A stretch of DNA of 64,000 nt from Streptococcaceae bacterium AM104-57 (GTDB taxonomy: Bacteria > Bacillota > Bacilli > Lactobacillales > Streptococcaceae): positions 1 through 64,000 of the forward strand of contig JAQDPW010000004.1 of assembly GCA_027659245.1 (NCBI GenBank), read 5' to 3'. The position numbers and the translations under genes were made by a program. The notes beneath the pieces were generated by a model. The model was not told where the DNA came from. It did not search any database and was given only the letters and a program-made list of their open reading frames with translations. Numbering within the stretch: the stretch's first letter is position 1; each line of letters starts with the position of its first letter. Below are positions 9,360 through 18,207 of this stretch, one piece after another.

Positions 9360-10816
9360 TCTTCTTCTCCTTCGCCTAGAGCTTCCTTACGCATCTTATC
9401 AATCAAGTCCATCTTGTCTTGCCATACATCACGAGCCAAGTCCACAGGATAATGTTGTGGGTTAAGAACACGTTTGTATTCGTCCCAAAGCTTGTCAAAT
9501 TCCTTACGAGCATAAGCTTGGATTTCAGGCAGACTTGGTAAATCATAGACCAGCTTACCGTCCTTGAAGATGTTCACCAAGAGAGGAACAGCATCAAAAT
9601 TACGGACAGTTTTCTTGATGTAAGTATAGGTTGGATGGAACATCTTGATTTCAGTCATACTAGTAACATCTACATCATCGTAGGTAATGTAATCACCTTC
9701 TGACTTGCCTTTTTCACGACTGGTGATGCGCCAAACTTGTTTCTTACCTGGTGTTGAAACCTTCTCTGCATTGTTTGAAAGTTTGATAGTATTGCGCATC
9801 TGACCATTTTCATCTTCAATGGCAACAATCTTATAAACTGCTCCTAGAGCTGGTTGGTCATAGGCTGTAATGAGCTTAGTCCCGACACCCCAGACATCAA
9901 TCTTAGCTTTTTGCATTTTGAGGTTAAGGATGGTATTTTCATCCAGGTCATTTGATGCATAAATCTTAGCATCAGTAAATCCTGCCTCGTCCAGTTGTTG
10001 ACGAACTTTTTTAGAAATATAGGCGATATCTCCAGAGTCAATACGAACACCAAGGAAATTAATCTTGTCACCAAGTTCACGCGCAACCTGAATTGCTGCT
10101 GGAACACCGATACGAAGAGTATCGTAGGTATCCACTAGGAAGACACAGTTTTTGTGAGTTGAGGCATAAGCCTTGAAAGCCTGATAATCATTGCCATAGA
10201 CTTGTACCAAGGCGTGAGCATGAGTACCTAGTACAGGAATTCCAAAGAGCTTACCGGCACGGACATTACTGGTTCCATTAGCACCACCAATGACAGCGGC
10301 ACGAGTTCCCCAGATAGCCGCATCCATCTCTTGCGCACGACGAGTACCGAACTCCATCAAAGGTTCATCTTCAATGACCGAGCGAATACGAGCAGCCTTG
10401 GTCGCGATCAAGGTTTGAAAATTAACAATATTTAAAAGAGCTGTTTCAACCAACTGACACTGAGCCAAAGGTCCTTCCACTTGAACGATCGGTTCATTAG
10501 CAAATACTAAGTCCCCTTCTTGAGCAGAACGTACCGTCAACTCTAACTTGAGATTACGGAGATATTCCAAGAAGGCACCATGATAACCAAGTGACTCCAA
10601 ATAAGCTATATCACTATCAGAAAAGCGCAGGTTTTCTAAGTAGTTCACAATTCGTTCCAAACCTGCAAATACAGCATAACCATTTTTAAACGGTTGTTGG
10701 CGGAAATAAACTTCAAAAACCGCTTTCTTGTTATGAATCCCTTGGTCAAAGTAAACCTGCATCATGTTAATTTGATACAAATCCGTGTGCAATGTTAAAC
10801 TGTCATCTGGGTACAT
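9356..10816 (-). CDS. pncB: nicotinate phosphoribosyltransferase
   Basis: PncB makes nicotinate mononucleotide from nicotinate and PRPP, the entry to NAD salvage; streptococci generally lack de novo NAD synthesis. The 486-residue protein begins [20 protein letters not shown]. It contains the phosphorylatable-His region GTHAHALVQ and the [12 protein letters not shown] and LGVRIDSGD motifs of the family. It is transcribed with nadE. A TATAAT -10 lies at the complement of 10883-10888, about 67 nt upstream, with a weak -35. Confidence 0.92.
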   Translation of the reverse strand: MYPDDSLTLHTDLYQINMMQVYFDQGIHNKKAVFEVYFRQQPFKNGYAVFAGLERIVNYLENLRFSDSDIAYLESLGYHGAFLEYLRNLKLELTVRSAQEGDLVFANEPIVQVEGPLAQCQLVETALLNIVNFQTLIATKAARIRSVIEDEPLMEFGTRRAQEMDAAIWGTRAAVIGGANGTSNVRAGKLFGIPVLGTHAHALVQVYGNDYQAFKAYASTHKNCVFLVDTYDTLRIGVPAAIQVARELGDKINFLGVRIDSGDIAYISKKVRQQLDEAGFTDAKIYASNDLDENTILNLKMQKAKIDVWGVGTKLITAYDQPALGAVYKIVAIEDENGQMRNTIKLSNNAEKVSTPGKKQVWRITSREKGKSEGDYITYDDVDVTSMTEIKMFHPTYTYIKKTVRNFDAVPLLVNIFKDGKLVYDLPSLPEIQAYARKEFDKLWDEYKRVLNPQHYPVDLARDVWQDKMDLIDKMRKEALGEGEEE

Positions 10817-10926
10817 ATACTGTCCTTCTTCCTTATTTGTAAAAAGATGAAAATGTTTCTTCTTTTCTCATAAATTAGTACTATTATAACACATTTTAAT
10901 TGGATTGAGAAAAGAGTAACAAGCTT

Positions 10927-11412
10927 TTAGATTTCCTCAAGCTCATCCATATCTTTTTCATACTTCTTCTGAGCCCATTCTCCATAGCTCTTAAGACCAA
11001 GATTGCCAATAAAGACCCATGGAAGATAAATGACATAAGTAAGGATCCAAGCGGACAAGTATTTAAAATTCAAAGGATTGTGCTGGTAAATTTCGATATT
11101 GAACTGGTAGTTTTGGAACATCAAGATAGCTGTAATCACTAGAGTTAATAACAGGCATCCTAAAATTGTAAAATGAAAACGACTATAGTAGGTCACACCC
11201 AGATTTCGAGATCGGTTGAAAAAATAAAATGTCCCAATAATGATAATGATGAGCATCATACTCGGATTAAAAAGACTTGGCGCTAATACTGCAATTAAGT
11301 AAGTTAGGAATAATAATCCTATAGAGATATGAAAAGTTTCTGCACCTGCTTTATTCATCAGTTGTTCTTCTCTTTCGTCTAGTAATTGATAATAATAAAA
11401 TTTATTTTTCAT
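10927..11412 (-). CDS. four-helix membrane protein paired with an XRE regulator (DUF3278-like?)
   Basis: This 161-residue protein has a charged N-terminus (about 1-25), four hydrophobic segments (about 28-45, 52-67, 82-100, 122-142) and an acidic cytoplasmic tail (KDMDELEEI). It overlaps the upstream XRE gene by 11 bases. Small XRE regulator plus DUF3278/DUF6773-like membrane protein pairs are widespread in Firmicutes with no defined job. I infer a membrane sensor or anti-regulator partner, not a proven toxin. Confidence 0.6.
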   Translation of the reverse strand: MKNKFYYYQLLDEREEQLMNKAGAETFHISIGLLFLTYLIAVLAPSLFNPSMMLIIIIIGTFYFFNRSRNLGVTYYSRFHFTILGCLLLTLVITAILMFQNYQFNIEIYQHNPLNFKYLSAWILTYVIYLPWVFIGNLGLKSYGEWAQKKYEKDMDELEEI

Positions 11413-11611
11413 CTTCTTCCTCCCAAAATAATTGATCTAGCGTTTTCCCTAAGCACCTGCAAATGGATTGGCAAAGTGAAAGCGAAGGATTGTACTTTCC
11501 AGCTTCTATCAAACCAATAGTTTGTCTCGTAACGCCCACAACTTCTGCCAAGTCACCTTGTGTCATATCGAGCTCTACTCGAGCTAGTTTTAATTTTAAA
11601 TTCTTAGCCAC
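11402..11611 (-). CDS. small XRE-family transcriptional regulator
   Basis: This 69-residue protein is a stand-alone helix-turn-helix. LKLARVELDMTQGDLAEVVGVTR is followed by QTIGLIEAGKYNPSLSLC, the canonical HTH_3 layout seen in YozG-like repressors. There is no effector domain. It is co-transcribed with, and overlaps, the membrane protein gene. An inverted repeat surrounds its promoter, so autorepression is likely. Confidence 0.85.
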   Translation of the reverse strand: MAKNLKLKLARVELDMTQGDLAEVVGVTRQTIGLIEAGKYNPSLSLCQSICRCLGKTLDQLFWEEEDEK

Positions 11612-11660
11612 TTCTTACCTCCTTCTTAATTTAAAAAGTTGCGCTTCTTTTTTCAACTTT

Positions 11661-11707
11661 ATTATATCATATATTTTACAATATGCAATATATAGATTAC
11701 ATATTGT
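11661..11707 (-). promoter_or_regulatory. promoter with inverted-repeat operator for XRE/membrane pair
   Basis: On the minus strand -35 TTGCAT (complement 11683-11688) and -10 TATAAT (complement 11661-11666) are 16 bp apart. ACAATATG (11678-11685) and CATATTGT (11700-11707) form a perfect inverted repeat flanking the -35, positioned for repression by the dimeric XRE protein. Confidence 0.5.
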
Positions 11708-11725
11708 GCGATTTTTTTAACAAAA

Positions 11726-11903
11726 GAGAGTGGGACAGAAATCGGTAATTCGTTAGAATTCGATTTCGTCGTCCCCCCTCCGCACAGTTGAGTAGGGCTG
11801 TAAAAGCTGATGAAATCAGCGTAGTAGAGCCCACTCAACCACTGCGTCTTGCTCGACAATCCAAAGACAATTGAGAGGCTAGGACTTTTGTCCCAGCCTC
11901 TTT
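11726..11903 (+). repeat. dispersed structured repeat, copy 3 (178 bp)
   Basis: It is nearly identical to 52707-52884. Three hairpins can be drawn. The first is GTGGGAC with a downstream GTCCCAC-like arm (one mismatch here), enclosing GAAATCG/CGATTTC. The second is GTTGAGT..GGGCT with AGCCC..ACTCAAC. The third is GAGGCT.GGAC-TTTT-GTCC.AGCCTC, ending in T's. It lies 4 bp from the 3' end of the minus-strand HAD gene. Confidence 0.8.
11873..11903. terminator. terminator-like hairpin at the repeat end
   Basis: GAGGCTAGGAC and GTCCCAGCCTC form a stem around TTTT and are followed by TTT. It sits just after the stop codon of the minus-strand HAD gene. Confidence 0.6.
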
Positions 11904-11907
11904 CTGT

Positions 11908-12504
11908 TTATTCAAATCTTTGTAAAATATCTACGACATCGCTTCTGTGTTTTACTTGATAGGCTTTGATGCCTAAACTTTCTGCCATCTTGGTATTATC
12001 TTTTACATCATCTAGAAAAATACAATTTACTGGATCCAACTGATATTTATGGAGGATTTCTTCAAACATTTTTGGATCTGGTTTGATGGCCTTGATATCG
12101 CAAGAAAGAACGAATCCATCTAAGATTTCATTTAAAGGAGAGAGTTGTTCCTCTAATAATTCATAAAAAACTGGTGATGTATTTGACAAAACAAAAATAC
12201 GATGGCCTTTTTCCTTTAAACGTACAAGAAGAGGAAAGACTTCCGTGTAAATTTCAATGTAAGAAGGCCAATTCCAGACTACTTCTTGAACCTTTTCTTG
12301 ATATATGCTTCCAATCATGGAAACAACTTTCAAGACCAAATTCTCTCTGGTCAGGGTTCCGAGATCTAATCTTTCCCAAAGGCCTGACTGAAAGATCGCC
12401 TTGTCCAATATCATATAATCCTTCTCTGTTTTTACCACACCTCGTAAAATCTTATCCTTGTTCCATTCTAATAAAACATTTCCCATGTCTAGTATAATAT
12501 CCAT
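11908..12504 (-). CDS. HAD-superfamily phosphatase (YihX-like)
   Basis: This 198-residue HAD subfamily IA protein has motif I DMGNVL with D6 as nucleophile, a helical cap domain (about 15-90), motif II VLSNTS, K/P near IKPDPKMF, and motif IV FLDDVKDN. The DxGNV form of motif I is typical of YihX-type sugar-phosphate phosphatases. The substrate is not predictable here. It is monocistronic and ends at dispersed repeat copy 3. Confidence 0.82.
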   Translation of the reverse strand: MDIILDMGNVLLEWNKDKILRGVVKTEKDYMILDKAIFQSGLWERLDLGTLTRENLVLKVVSMIGSIYQEKVQEVVWNWPSYIEIYTEVFPLLVRLKEKGHRIFVLSNTSPVFYELLEEQLSPLNEILDGFVLSCDIKAIKPDPKMFEEILHKYQLDPVNCIFLDDVKDNTKMAESLGIKAYQVKHRSDVVDILQRFE

Positions 12505-12560
12505 TATCCACCTCTATTGTTAATCGAATAGCAATCTTTACTTCAATCTCTATTTTTATG

Positions 12561-12974
12561 TTATAAATCTTTTTGATAATAGTGCCTTTGTCCTGTGTAG
12601 GGATAGTCTTTTAAAGTAAAGACTTCCTTGTAACCCTGCTTCTGATAAAAGGTTGGCGCTTGAAACTGATAAGTATTGACAAAAACGTAGCGACAGTTTC
12701 TCTTTTTAGCTTCACTTTCTGCTTGTTGCAATAGTTGGGAGCCGATTCCTTGTCCTCGCAAATCCTCTTTCACGAACAAATACTCGATTTCTAACCAATT
12801 TCCAAAAGTCTCTGCTACTAGGCCAGCCATTAGTTTCCCCTTATCATCTTCGACATAAAGGTTAAGTGGCTCGCTTTCAGCTTTTTCTCTTTTTGATCGA
12901 TTATAAGAACGAATCAAATCGCCTATTTCTTGCGCTTTCTGAGACTCTGTATTCTCCAATCTAATGTGCATCAA
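12561..12974 (-). CDS. GNAT N-acetyltransferase
   Basis: This 137-residue single-domain GNAT has the core LEIEYLFVKEDLRGQGIGSQLLQQAESEAKK. In it RGQGIG is the acetyl-CoA pyrophosphate loop, followed by the C-terminal YQFQAPTFYQKQGYKEV. It resembles small-molecule or antibiotic-type acetyltransferases, but the substrate is unknown. The second codon is also ATG (MMHIRLE), so the start may be one codon later. Confidence 0.8.
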   Translation of the reverse strand: MMHIRLENTESQKAQEIGDLIRSYNRSKREKAESEPLNLYVEDDKGKLMAGLVAETFGNWLEIEYLFVKEDLRGQGIGSQLLQQAESEAKKRNCRYVFVNTYQFQAPTFYQKQGYKEVFTLKDYPYTGQRHYYQKDL

Positions 12975-13069
12975 AACCTCCTCAAAGACACTTACGCCTT
13001 GATTATATTCCTATTTTGAAGAACTGTCAAACTAAAAAACTCACCAACCGAAGTTGATGAGAGTAAAAC

Positions 13070-14443
13070 TTATTTTCTAAATTTCCATTGGCTATAAATA
13101 CCAAATGCGACAATCCAGATAGCTGAACCGATTGCTCCTACAAATGTAGAGTCTTGTAAAAAGAGAGTTCCAAATACAAAGATAAAGAAGAGCATGGTCA
13201 GAGGATTTAGCAAGCGGTATTGAGGCATGAGATAGCCATTTGCCATAAAATCTTTAGACTTGCGATACTTGAGATGGGCTACCATGATCAAGATGTAGAT
13301 GGCGATATAAACACCTGACGAAGAAGCTGTAATCAAAGCAAAGGCATCTGATACTCCAGGAAGTACATTGATGAAGGCTGCAAAACCAATCAATACGGCA
13401 GAAGCAATGATTGCATTCTGAGGAACGTTGTGACGTGAGAGCGTGTCTGCCTTAATAGCTTTCAAGAAACGATTTGGTGAATCATGGGCAATTTGGTACA
13501 AGTGACGACCTGTTGAGTAAAGGGTTGAATTCAAGGCTGACGCTGCTGAAGTCAAGACAACAAAGTTAATCAAGGCCGCCGCCCACTTAAGACCAACAAG
13601 TTCAAACACTGTTACAAATGGTGAATCTGCTGCAGAAAGTTCACGCCAAGGAATAATAGACATGATGGCTAAGAGAGCTCCACCGTAGAAAAAGATAATT
13701 CGCAAAGGAATTTCCTTAACAGCCTTAGGCAATACTTTTCGAGGATCCTTGGTTTCAGATGTTGTAACACCGATAAACTCAATCATCAAGTAAGCAAAGA
13801 AAACCATTTGAAAGGCCATGACAAAGTTCATACCTCCATTTGGGAAAAGGGAGAAATGATCACTGATATTGACAAGGCTTGCTGAACCATAAGGCGTTTC
13901 AAAGCCAGTCAAAACTAGAAAAACACCTGTTGCAATCATAGCAAGAATGGCCACAATTTTAATCATAGCAAACCAAAATTCCACCTCACCAAAGATTTTA
14001 ACAGCAATCAAGTTCACCAAGCCGAGTATTGTCAGAAATACAACCTGAATCAACCAAGATGGCCAAGATGGAAACCAAAATTGAACATAATGGGCAACAG
14101 CTGTTATCTCAGCCATCCCGATAAAGACTACTGATAACCAGTAAGACCAAACTGAGAAATAACCCCAGCCCTGTCCAAGATAACGCGTAATAAAGTTGAT
14201 AAAGGTGTGTTGCTCCGGATCTTGGTACAACATTTCCCCGATAGCGCGCATCATAAGATACATGAAGCCACCCGTAATCATATAGATCAAGACGATTGAC
14301 GGACCTGTCAAACTAATGGAACGGCCAGCTCCTAGAAACAGTCCTGTTCCAATTGTTCCTGCAATGGCCATAACCTGAACATGGCGATTGGTTAACCCAC
14401 GTTCCATTTTATTCTTCTTTTTGTGCTTATTTTCTGAATTCAT
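13070..14443 (-). CDS. amino acid permease (AAT/APC family, CycA-like)
   Basis: This 457-residue protein has 12 predicted membrane segments. The APC signature AIAGTIGTGLFLGAGRSISLTGP is in helix 1, and the sequence EFIGVTTSETKDPRKVLPKAVKEIPLRI follows helix 6, typical of the amino acid transporter (AAT) family of proton symporters. CycA (D-Ala/D-Ser/Gly) or aromatic permeases are the nearest types I recall. Specificity cannot be settled by eye. It has its own unit between terminator-rich gaps. Confidence 0.85.
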   Translation of the reverse strand: MNSENKHKKKNKMERGLTNRHVQVMAIAGTIGTGLFLGAGRSISLTGPSIVLIYMITGGFMYLMMRAIGEMLYQDPEQHTFINFITRYLGQGWGYFSVWSYWLSVVFIGMAEITAVAHYVQFWFPSWPSWLIQVVFLTILGLVNLIAVKIFGEVEFWFAMIKIVAILAMIATGVFLVLTGFETPYGSASLVNISDHFSLFPNGGMNFVMAFQMVFFAYLMIEFIGVTTSETKDPRKVLPKAVKEIPLRIIFFYGGALLAIMSIIPWRELSAADSPFVTVFELVGLKWAAALINFVVLTSAASALNSTLYSTGRHLYQIAHDSPNRFLKAIKADTLSRHNVPQNAIIASAVLIGFAAFINVLPGVSDAFALITASSSGVYIAIYILIMVAHLKYRKSKDFMANGYLMPQYRLLNPLTMLFFIFVFGTLFLQDSTFVGAIGSAIWIVAFGIYSQWKFRK

Positions 14444-14470
14444 ATAGTCTCCTCTAGTTTTTAGAATTAA

Positions 14471-14518
14471 GAAAAGGAGTGATGGGAAGCGCTTTCCCTA
14501 TATCTACTCCTTCTTTTC
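14471..14518 (-). terminator. terminator of greA
   Basis: GAAAAGGAGT (14471-14480) pairs with ACTCCTTCTTTTC, and inside it GGGAAGCGCTTTCCC (14484-14498) is a perfect palindrome. On the minus strand it follows the greA stop by 8 nt. Confidence 0.6.
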
Positions 14519-14525
14519 ATTCCTA

Positions 14526-15008
14526 TTAAACTGTTTTTTCTACTTTTAAGATTTTAACATCATAGCTTCCTACAGGTGTTTCAATCGTAGCGGTATCACC
14601 TGTTTTCTTACCAATCAAGGCTTGCCCAATTGGGCTTTCATTTGATACTTTACCTGCAAAGGCATCTGCACCCGCTGATCCCACGATGATATATACTTCT
14701 TCGTCGTCTTCACCAATTTCTTGGATAGTGACTGTTTTCCCGATAGCAACTTCATCTTGAGCAACCGCATCGCTATTGACAATTTCAGCATAACGAATTT
14801 TTGTTTCCAAGCTAGAGATTTGTCCTTCAACGAAGGCTTGCTCGTCCTTAGCTGCTTCATACTCACTATTTTCTGACAAGTCACCGTATGAACGCGCAAT
14901 CTTGATGCGTTCTACAACTTCTGGACGACGAACTAGTTTCAACTCTTCTAATTCTTTTTCGAGTTTTTCCTTTTCTTCAAGGGTCATCGGATATGTTTTT
15001 TCTGCCAT
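14526..15008 (-). CDS. greA: transcription elongation factor GreA
   Basis: GreA rescues backtracked RNA polymerase by stimulating cleavage of the transcript 3' end. The 160-residue length is standard when started at ATG 15008 ([16 protein letters not shown]), with GAAAGTTGAG upstream. An in-frame ATG 69 bases upstream has no ribosome site. The N-terminal coiled coil carries the acidic tip [18 protein letters not shown], and the C-terminal FKBP-like domain includes [14 protein letters not shown]. It follows mltG, but hairpins in the 340-bp gap suggest it also has its own transcript. Confidence 0.95.
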   Translation of the reverse strand: MAEKTYPMTLEEKEKLEKELEELKLVRRPEVVERIKIARSYGDLSENSEYEAAKDEQAFVEGQISSLETKIRYAEIVNSDAVAQDEVAIGKTVTIQEIGEDDEEVYIIVGSAGADAFAGKVSNESPIGQALIGKKTGDTATIETPVGSYDVKILKVEKTV

Positions 15009-15347
15009 TTTTCTCAACTTTCTTTTGATTAAATTTAATTTCTTTAGGTAGTAAAGCAAAATTATGTGGTAAACCACATAATTTTACAATGAAGACAAAG
15101 TCTTTTTAGAGCTTTCCTTAAATGATTTTAGTCAGTATCGACCTTTTAAAATCTGTGCCTAAACCTAATGATTCTATCACTTCTAGACTCAGGTTCAAAT
15201 AAGAGGTAAGATTTACTTTCGTAATTTCCGAACGCCTAAAACTTATAGATTTCAGGCGTTTCTAATCATAGCGGAAAGACCGGTGTGACTTGCTATTCCC
15301 GTAATCTCTTCTTTTTACGGATTTAATAGCAAATCTTGTTCTAAGAG
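15009..15347 (-). promoter_or_regulatory. mltG-greA intergenic region with several hairpins
   Basis: There is no gene in this 339-bp gap. Three inverted repeats are visible. TTGCTATT..AATAGCAA, with inner CCGTAA/TTACGG (about 15288-15336), sits just after mltG. ACGCCT..AGGCGT lies near 15209-15232. A 13-bp perfect palindrome, AAAATTATGTGGT/ACCACATAATTTT (15058-15070 with 15073-15085), lies 50 nt upstream of the greA ATG. They could terminate mltG mRNA and attenuate greA. Confidence 0.45.
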
Positions 15348-17123
15348 TTAGTTTGAGCTGCTTGATTGTGTCAGTTTACTGTTTACATGCTCTTCAACGT
15401 TTCGATCATGTTCTTCTCGTGTTGTCGCATAGTAAACTTTGCCATCTTGTACATTGGCAACAAAGTATAGGTTTTCACTCTTAGTTTGATTGATACTTGC
15501 TTCAATTGCATCCAGACTTGGACTATCCACTGGACCAGGCATTAGGCCAAGGTTTAGATAAACGTTATATGGTGAATTGATTGAGGTATCAATTGCTGCA
15601 TCGTCTGCCAAGCTAATATTTTGCCCCAGCTTCCCTTCTGCATAGAGAATAGCAATGTTACTTTGAAGTGGCATACCAAGGTTCAAACGATTATAGAAAA
15701 CTCCAGCGATCAGTTTGCGATCGTCAGTTTTCAATCCTTCTTTTTCCACAAGTGATGCAACAGTTAAGAGTTCATTCACTGTCAAGTTCTTTTCTTTGAT
15801 TGCAGCATAATGTGTTGATAAGTTTTTATCCATAGCTGCTACCATTTCATCAATCAAGCTTTCAACAGTTGTGCTTTCTTTGATGGCATAAGTTGCTGGG
15901 AAAAGGTATCCTTCTAGACGGTAACGAACACCACTTTCCTTCGTTGGTAAACTTTCAAGAAGTGTTGGATACTTAGCAACTAATTGAGAGATGAAGGTTT
16001 CATCTTGCACTTTTGCCAAGAAGGCATCAGCAGTCAAAGGTTCTTTAAAGTCTCCTTGAAGCTGACCAACTGTTTGTGCGATTTGATCAAGGGTATAACC
16101 TTCAGGGATTGTAAGATTTGCAAGTGCAACCTCTTGAGGTTGAGGAGTTCCTCCCTTTTGCAATTCTTTGATGATATCATCTGTACTCATGCTCTTTTGC
16201 AAATTATAGTAACCCGATTTCAAATCTGAGTAGTCTTTATACTTAGCATAGAAGCTAAAGATAAAACCGTGTTTTACTAATCCAGATTTTTCTAATGTAT
16301 CACCAATTTCATGAAGATTAGCTCCTTCTGGTATCTGAACAGTAATATACTCTTTAGAACTTGCATCAACAGGTTGAAGTGCAGATTCAACATATTGGTA
16401 ACCAAAGAAACCACCGGCACCTAGTAGAAGCAAGAAAACAAAGAGTGTTACGAAAAGTCCTTTCAAGCGTGATTTTTTCTTTTTCTTAGTTGGCTTAACT
16501 GACTCTGTACGACTTCTTCTAGGTAGATCATTTCTTGTATCAACTGAAGCTACCGGCTCTTGAACAGGGGTCTCCTTAGCAAAATCTGTTAGTTTTGGTT
16601 GTGGCTTAATAGCCTTTCTAGCCGGATTTGGTTTGGCTTGATTGGTACGATAAGAAACTGGAATCCTTGTCGAATTGGCATTGAACTCTTTCTCTTCTTG
16701 AACCGGCTGAGCAGGTACATGAGATTCAACTGGATCTACAGTAGGTACTACTGGTTCTGTAGCTACTGTAGATTCTGCAGGTGTAACTTCTGCTGGAACT
16801 ACAGCTGGTTCTGCAGGTGTAACTTTTTCTGGAACTGCAGCTGGTTCAACAGGTTCTTCTGATGACAAAGACGGACGTGGTGGAACTGTTGGAGCATTAG
16901 CAAACAGTTCATCCACTAGTGAAACTGAATCTTCCATCAAGTCTTCTACAGACGGCTCTTTCACTAGTTCATCTGTCTTTGAAAGATTACTGAAATCAGG
17001 GAAAAGATCATCCTTGCCACTCTCGGTAGCGCTAAGCTCTTCTTCTCTTTTCAATCTTTCTAAGTCTCTTAAAATTTGTTCTTTAAAACTTAACTTTTCT
17101 TCTTCTCTTGAATTTTCGCTCAA
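15348..17123 (-). CDS. mltG: endolytic murein transglycosylase MltG
   Basis: MltG cuts nascent glycan strands at the membrane and is tied to peripheral wall growth in pneumococcus. This 591-residue form has a long cytoplasmic N-terminus (about 1-220) rich in Pro, Glu and Val with imperfect repeats (VTPAEPAVVPAE type). A basic stop and one membrane helix (about 224-246) follow, then a LysM-like part and the YceG domain. The catalytic Glu lies in ASLVEKEG, followed by DDRKLIAGVFYNRL. Downstream of murC and two GNAT genes on the same strand, it belongs to a wall-synthesis cluster. Confidence 0.92.
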   Translation of the reverse strand: MSENSREEEKLSFKEQILRDLERLKREEELSATESGKDDLFPDFSNLSKTDELVKEPSVEDLMEDSVSLVDELFANAPTVPPRPSLSSEEPVEPAAVPEKVTPAEPAVVPAEVTPAESTVATEPVVPTVDPVESHVPAQPVQEEKEFNANSTRIPVSYRTNQAKPNPARKAIKPQPKLTDFAKETPVQEPVASVDTRNDLPRRSRTESVKPTKKKKKSRLKGLFVTLFVFLLLLGAGGFFGYQYVESALQPVDASSKEYITVQIPEGANLHEIGDTLEKSGLVKHGFIFSFYAKYKDYSDLKSGYYNLQKSMSTDDIIKELQKGGTPQPQEVALANLTIPEGYTLDQIAQTVGQLQGDFKEPLTADAFLAKVQDETFISQLVAKYPTLLESLPTKESGVRYRLEGYLFPATYAIKESTTVESLIDEMVAAMDKNLSTHYAAIKEKNLTVNELLTVASLVEKEGLKTDDRKLIAGVFYNRLNLGMPLQSNIAILYAEGKLGQNISLADDAAIDTSINSPYNVYLNLGLMPGPVDSPSLDAIEASINQTKSENLYFVANVQDGKVYYATTREEHDRNVEEHVNSKLTQSSSSN

Positions 17124-17204
17124 AGGTATTACCTCCTTCTTGATAATCCATAATATTATATCTTAAAAACTAAAGAAAAGCAACCATAGATGCCTTTCTG
17201 ATGC

Positions 17205-17699
17205 CTAATTCGTGTTTCCCCAGACCATGTCATACCATTCTTCCCCAGCAAAAGTCGACTTGGATTTTCCTTCATTTACAAAACCATGTTTTTCATAATA
17301 TCCAATAAGATAGTCATGGCAAGTCAGATTGATTCCCTCACGCTCATGCTCAAGAGCGAGATCTTTTAAAGCGGTCAATAATTTTCGTCCGACACCTAAA
17401 GCTTGAGCTTTCTTAGCAATAGATAGACAAGTCACAGAGATATAGCCACCTTTTTGATGACTATAATCTGTAATGTCTTCTGTAAAGGACTGGTCTTGTA
17501 AATATCGGTGAGGCATTACTGGTCCCTCAATATATCCTAGTATTTCCCCCTCTTTTTCAGCCACTAAAAAACTAGTCTTAATTTCCTTCAGATGAGCTTC
17601 AAAAACAGGGCGAGAAATGGCTTCTTCAATTGAAAAGTTCTCTAGTTCAATTTCAAAGATACGATCTAAATCTGTCAATCTCGCTGGTCTAATAATCAT
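17205..17699 (-). CDS. GNAT N-acetyltransferase
   Basis: This is a 164-residue GNAT starting MIIRPARLTDLDRIFEIE at ATG 17699, directly after AGGAGGAAAT. The longer reading from 17729 would use an unsupported start inside the previous gene. It has the acetyl-CoA loop QALGVGRKLL and the C-terminal YYEKHGF motif. The layout suggests AANAT/RimI-like enzymes. It overlaps the preceding GNAT gene by 4 bases (ATGA), so both are translated from one mRNA between murC and mltG. Confidence 0.82.
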   Translation of the reverse strand: MIIRPARLTDLDRIFEIELENFSIEEAISRPVFEAHLKEIKTSFLVAEKEGEILGYIEGPVMPHRYLQDQSFTEDITDYSHQKGGYISVTCLSIAKKAQALGVGRKLLTALKDLALEHEREGINLTCHDYLIGYYEKHGFVNEGKSKSTFAGEEWYDMVWGNTN

Positions 17700-18199
17700 A
17701 TTTCCTCCTGATAATAGGGATTCTGCCAACGCATGAGAAAGGCAACTTCACTGCTCCTTTCTCCATCTACGATCCCTTGTTCCACAAATCCATTCATTTC
17801 AAAGTAGGACAGCAACTCATCCTCACAAAGCAGATAAATACCTGGTCTATTTTGCTGACGGGTAACTTCCTTCATAGCTCCCAACAATAAGGTCCCAAAT
17901 CCTTGTCCTTGATAGTCTGGATGGATGACAAGATCTAAAATAGTGATAAAATCATTCGTGTCAAGAATTGCTTCTTCAAAATCACTTTGGGTGAACTTCG
18001 TGAGTTCGTCACCAATGATATAACCAATGATTTCTTCATTAAGGCTGGCTAGCAGAAACGTACCCGCATGCTTGCGGATACGCTCTTCTATTATTTCTCT
18101 ATTCAATATTTCTAGGGAGTTTGAAATACTTTCTTGTATCAAGCAAATCTGATTTATATCTGTTTGCTGTGCTTCCCTGATTTTAATTGGAAATTCCAT
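17696..18199 (-). CDS. GNAT N-acetyltransferase
   Basis: This 167-residue GNAT has the motif VIHPDYQGQGFGTLLLGAMKE, with QGQGFG as cofactor loop, and a terminal YFEMNGF segment. It lies 8 bp after murC and overlaps the next GNAT, with which it shares architecture, so the two may be an old tandem duplication now diverged. Its role in the murC-mltG cluster is unknown. One of the pair may modify a wall-synthesis protein or a small amine. Confidence 0.82.
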   Translation of the reverse strand: MEFPIKIREAQQTDINQICLIQESISNSLEILNREIIEERIRKHAGTFLLASLNEEIIGYIIGDELTKFTQSDFEEAILDTNDFITILDLVIHPDYQGQGFGTLLLGAMKEVTRQQNRPGIYLLCEDELLSYFEMNGFVEQGIVDGERSSEVAFLMRWQNPYYQEEI

Positions 18200-18207
18200 G
18201 ATTTTCC

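Noticed and set aside
10927..11611. Classical toxin-antitoxin system
   Set aside because: The membrane partner is 161 residues with four helices and a long acidic tail, unlike small membrane toxins, and the regulator is a plain XRE repressor.
14484..14498. cre-like palindrome GGGAAGCGCTTTCCC
   Set aside because: It is nested inside the greA terminator hairpin downstream of the gene and not near a promoter, so a CcpA site is unlikely.
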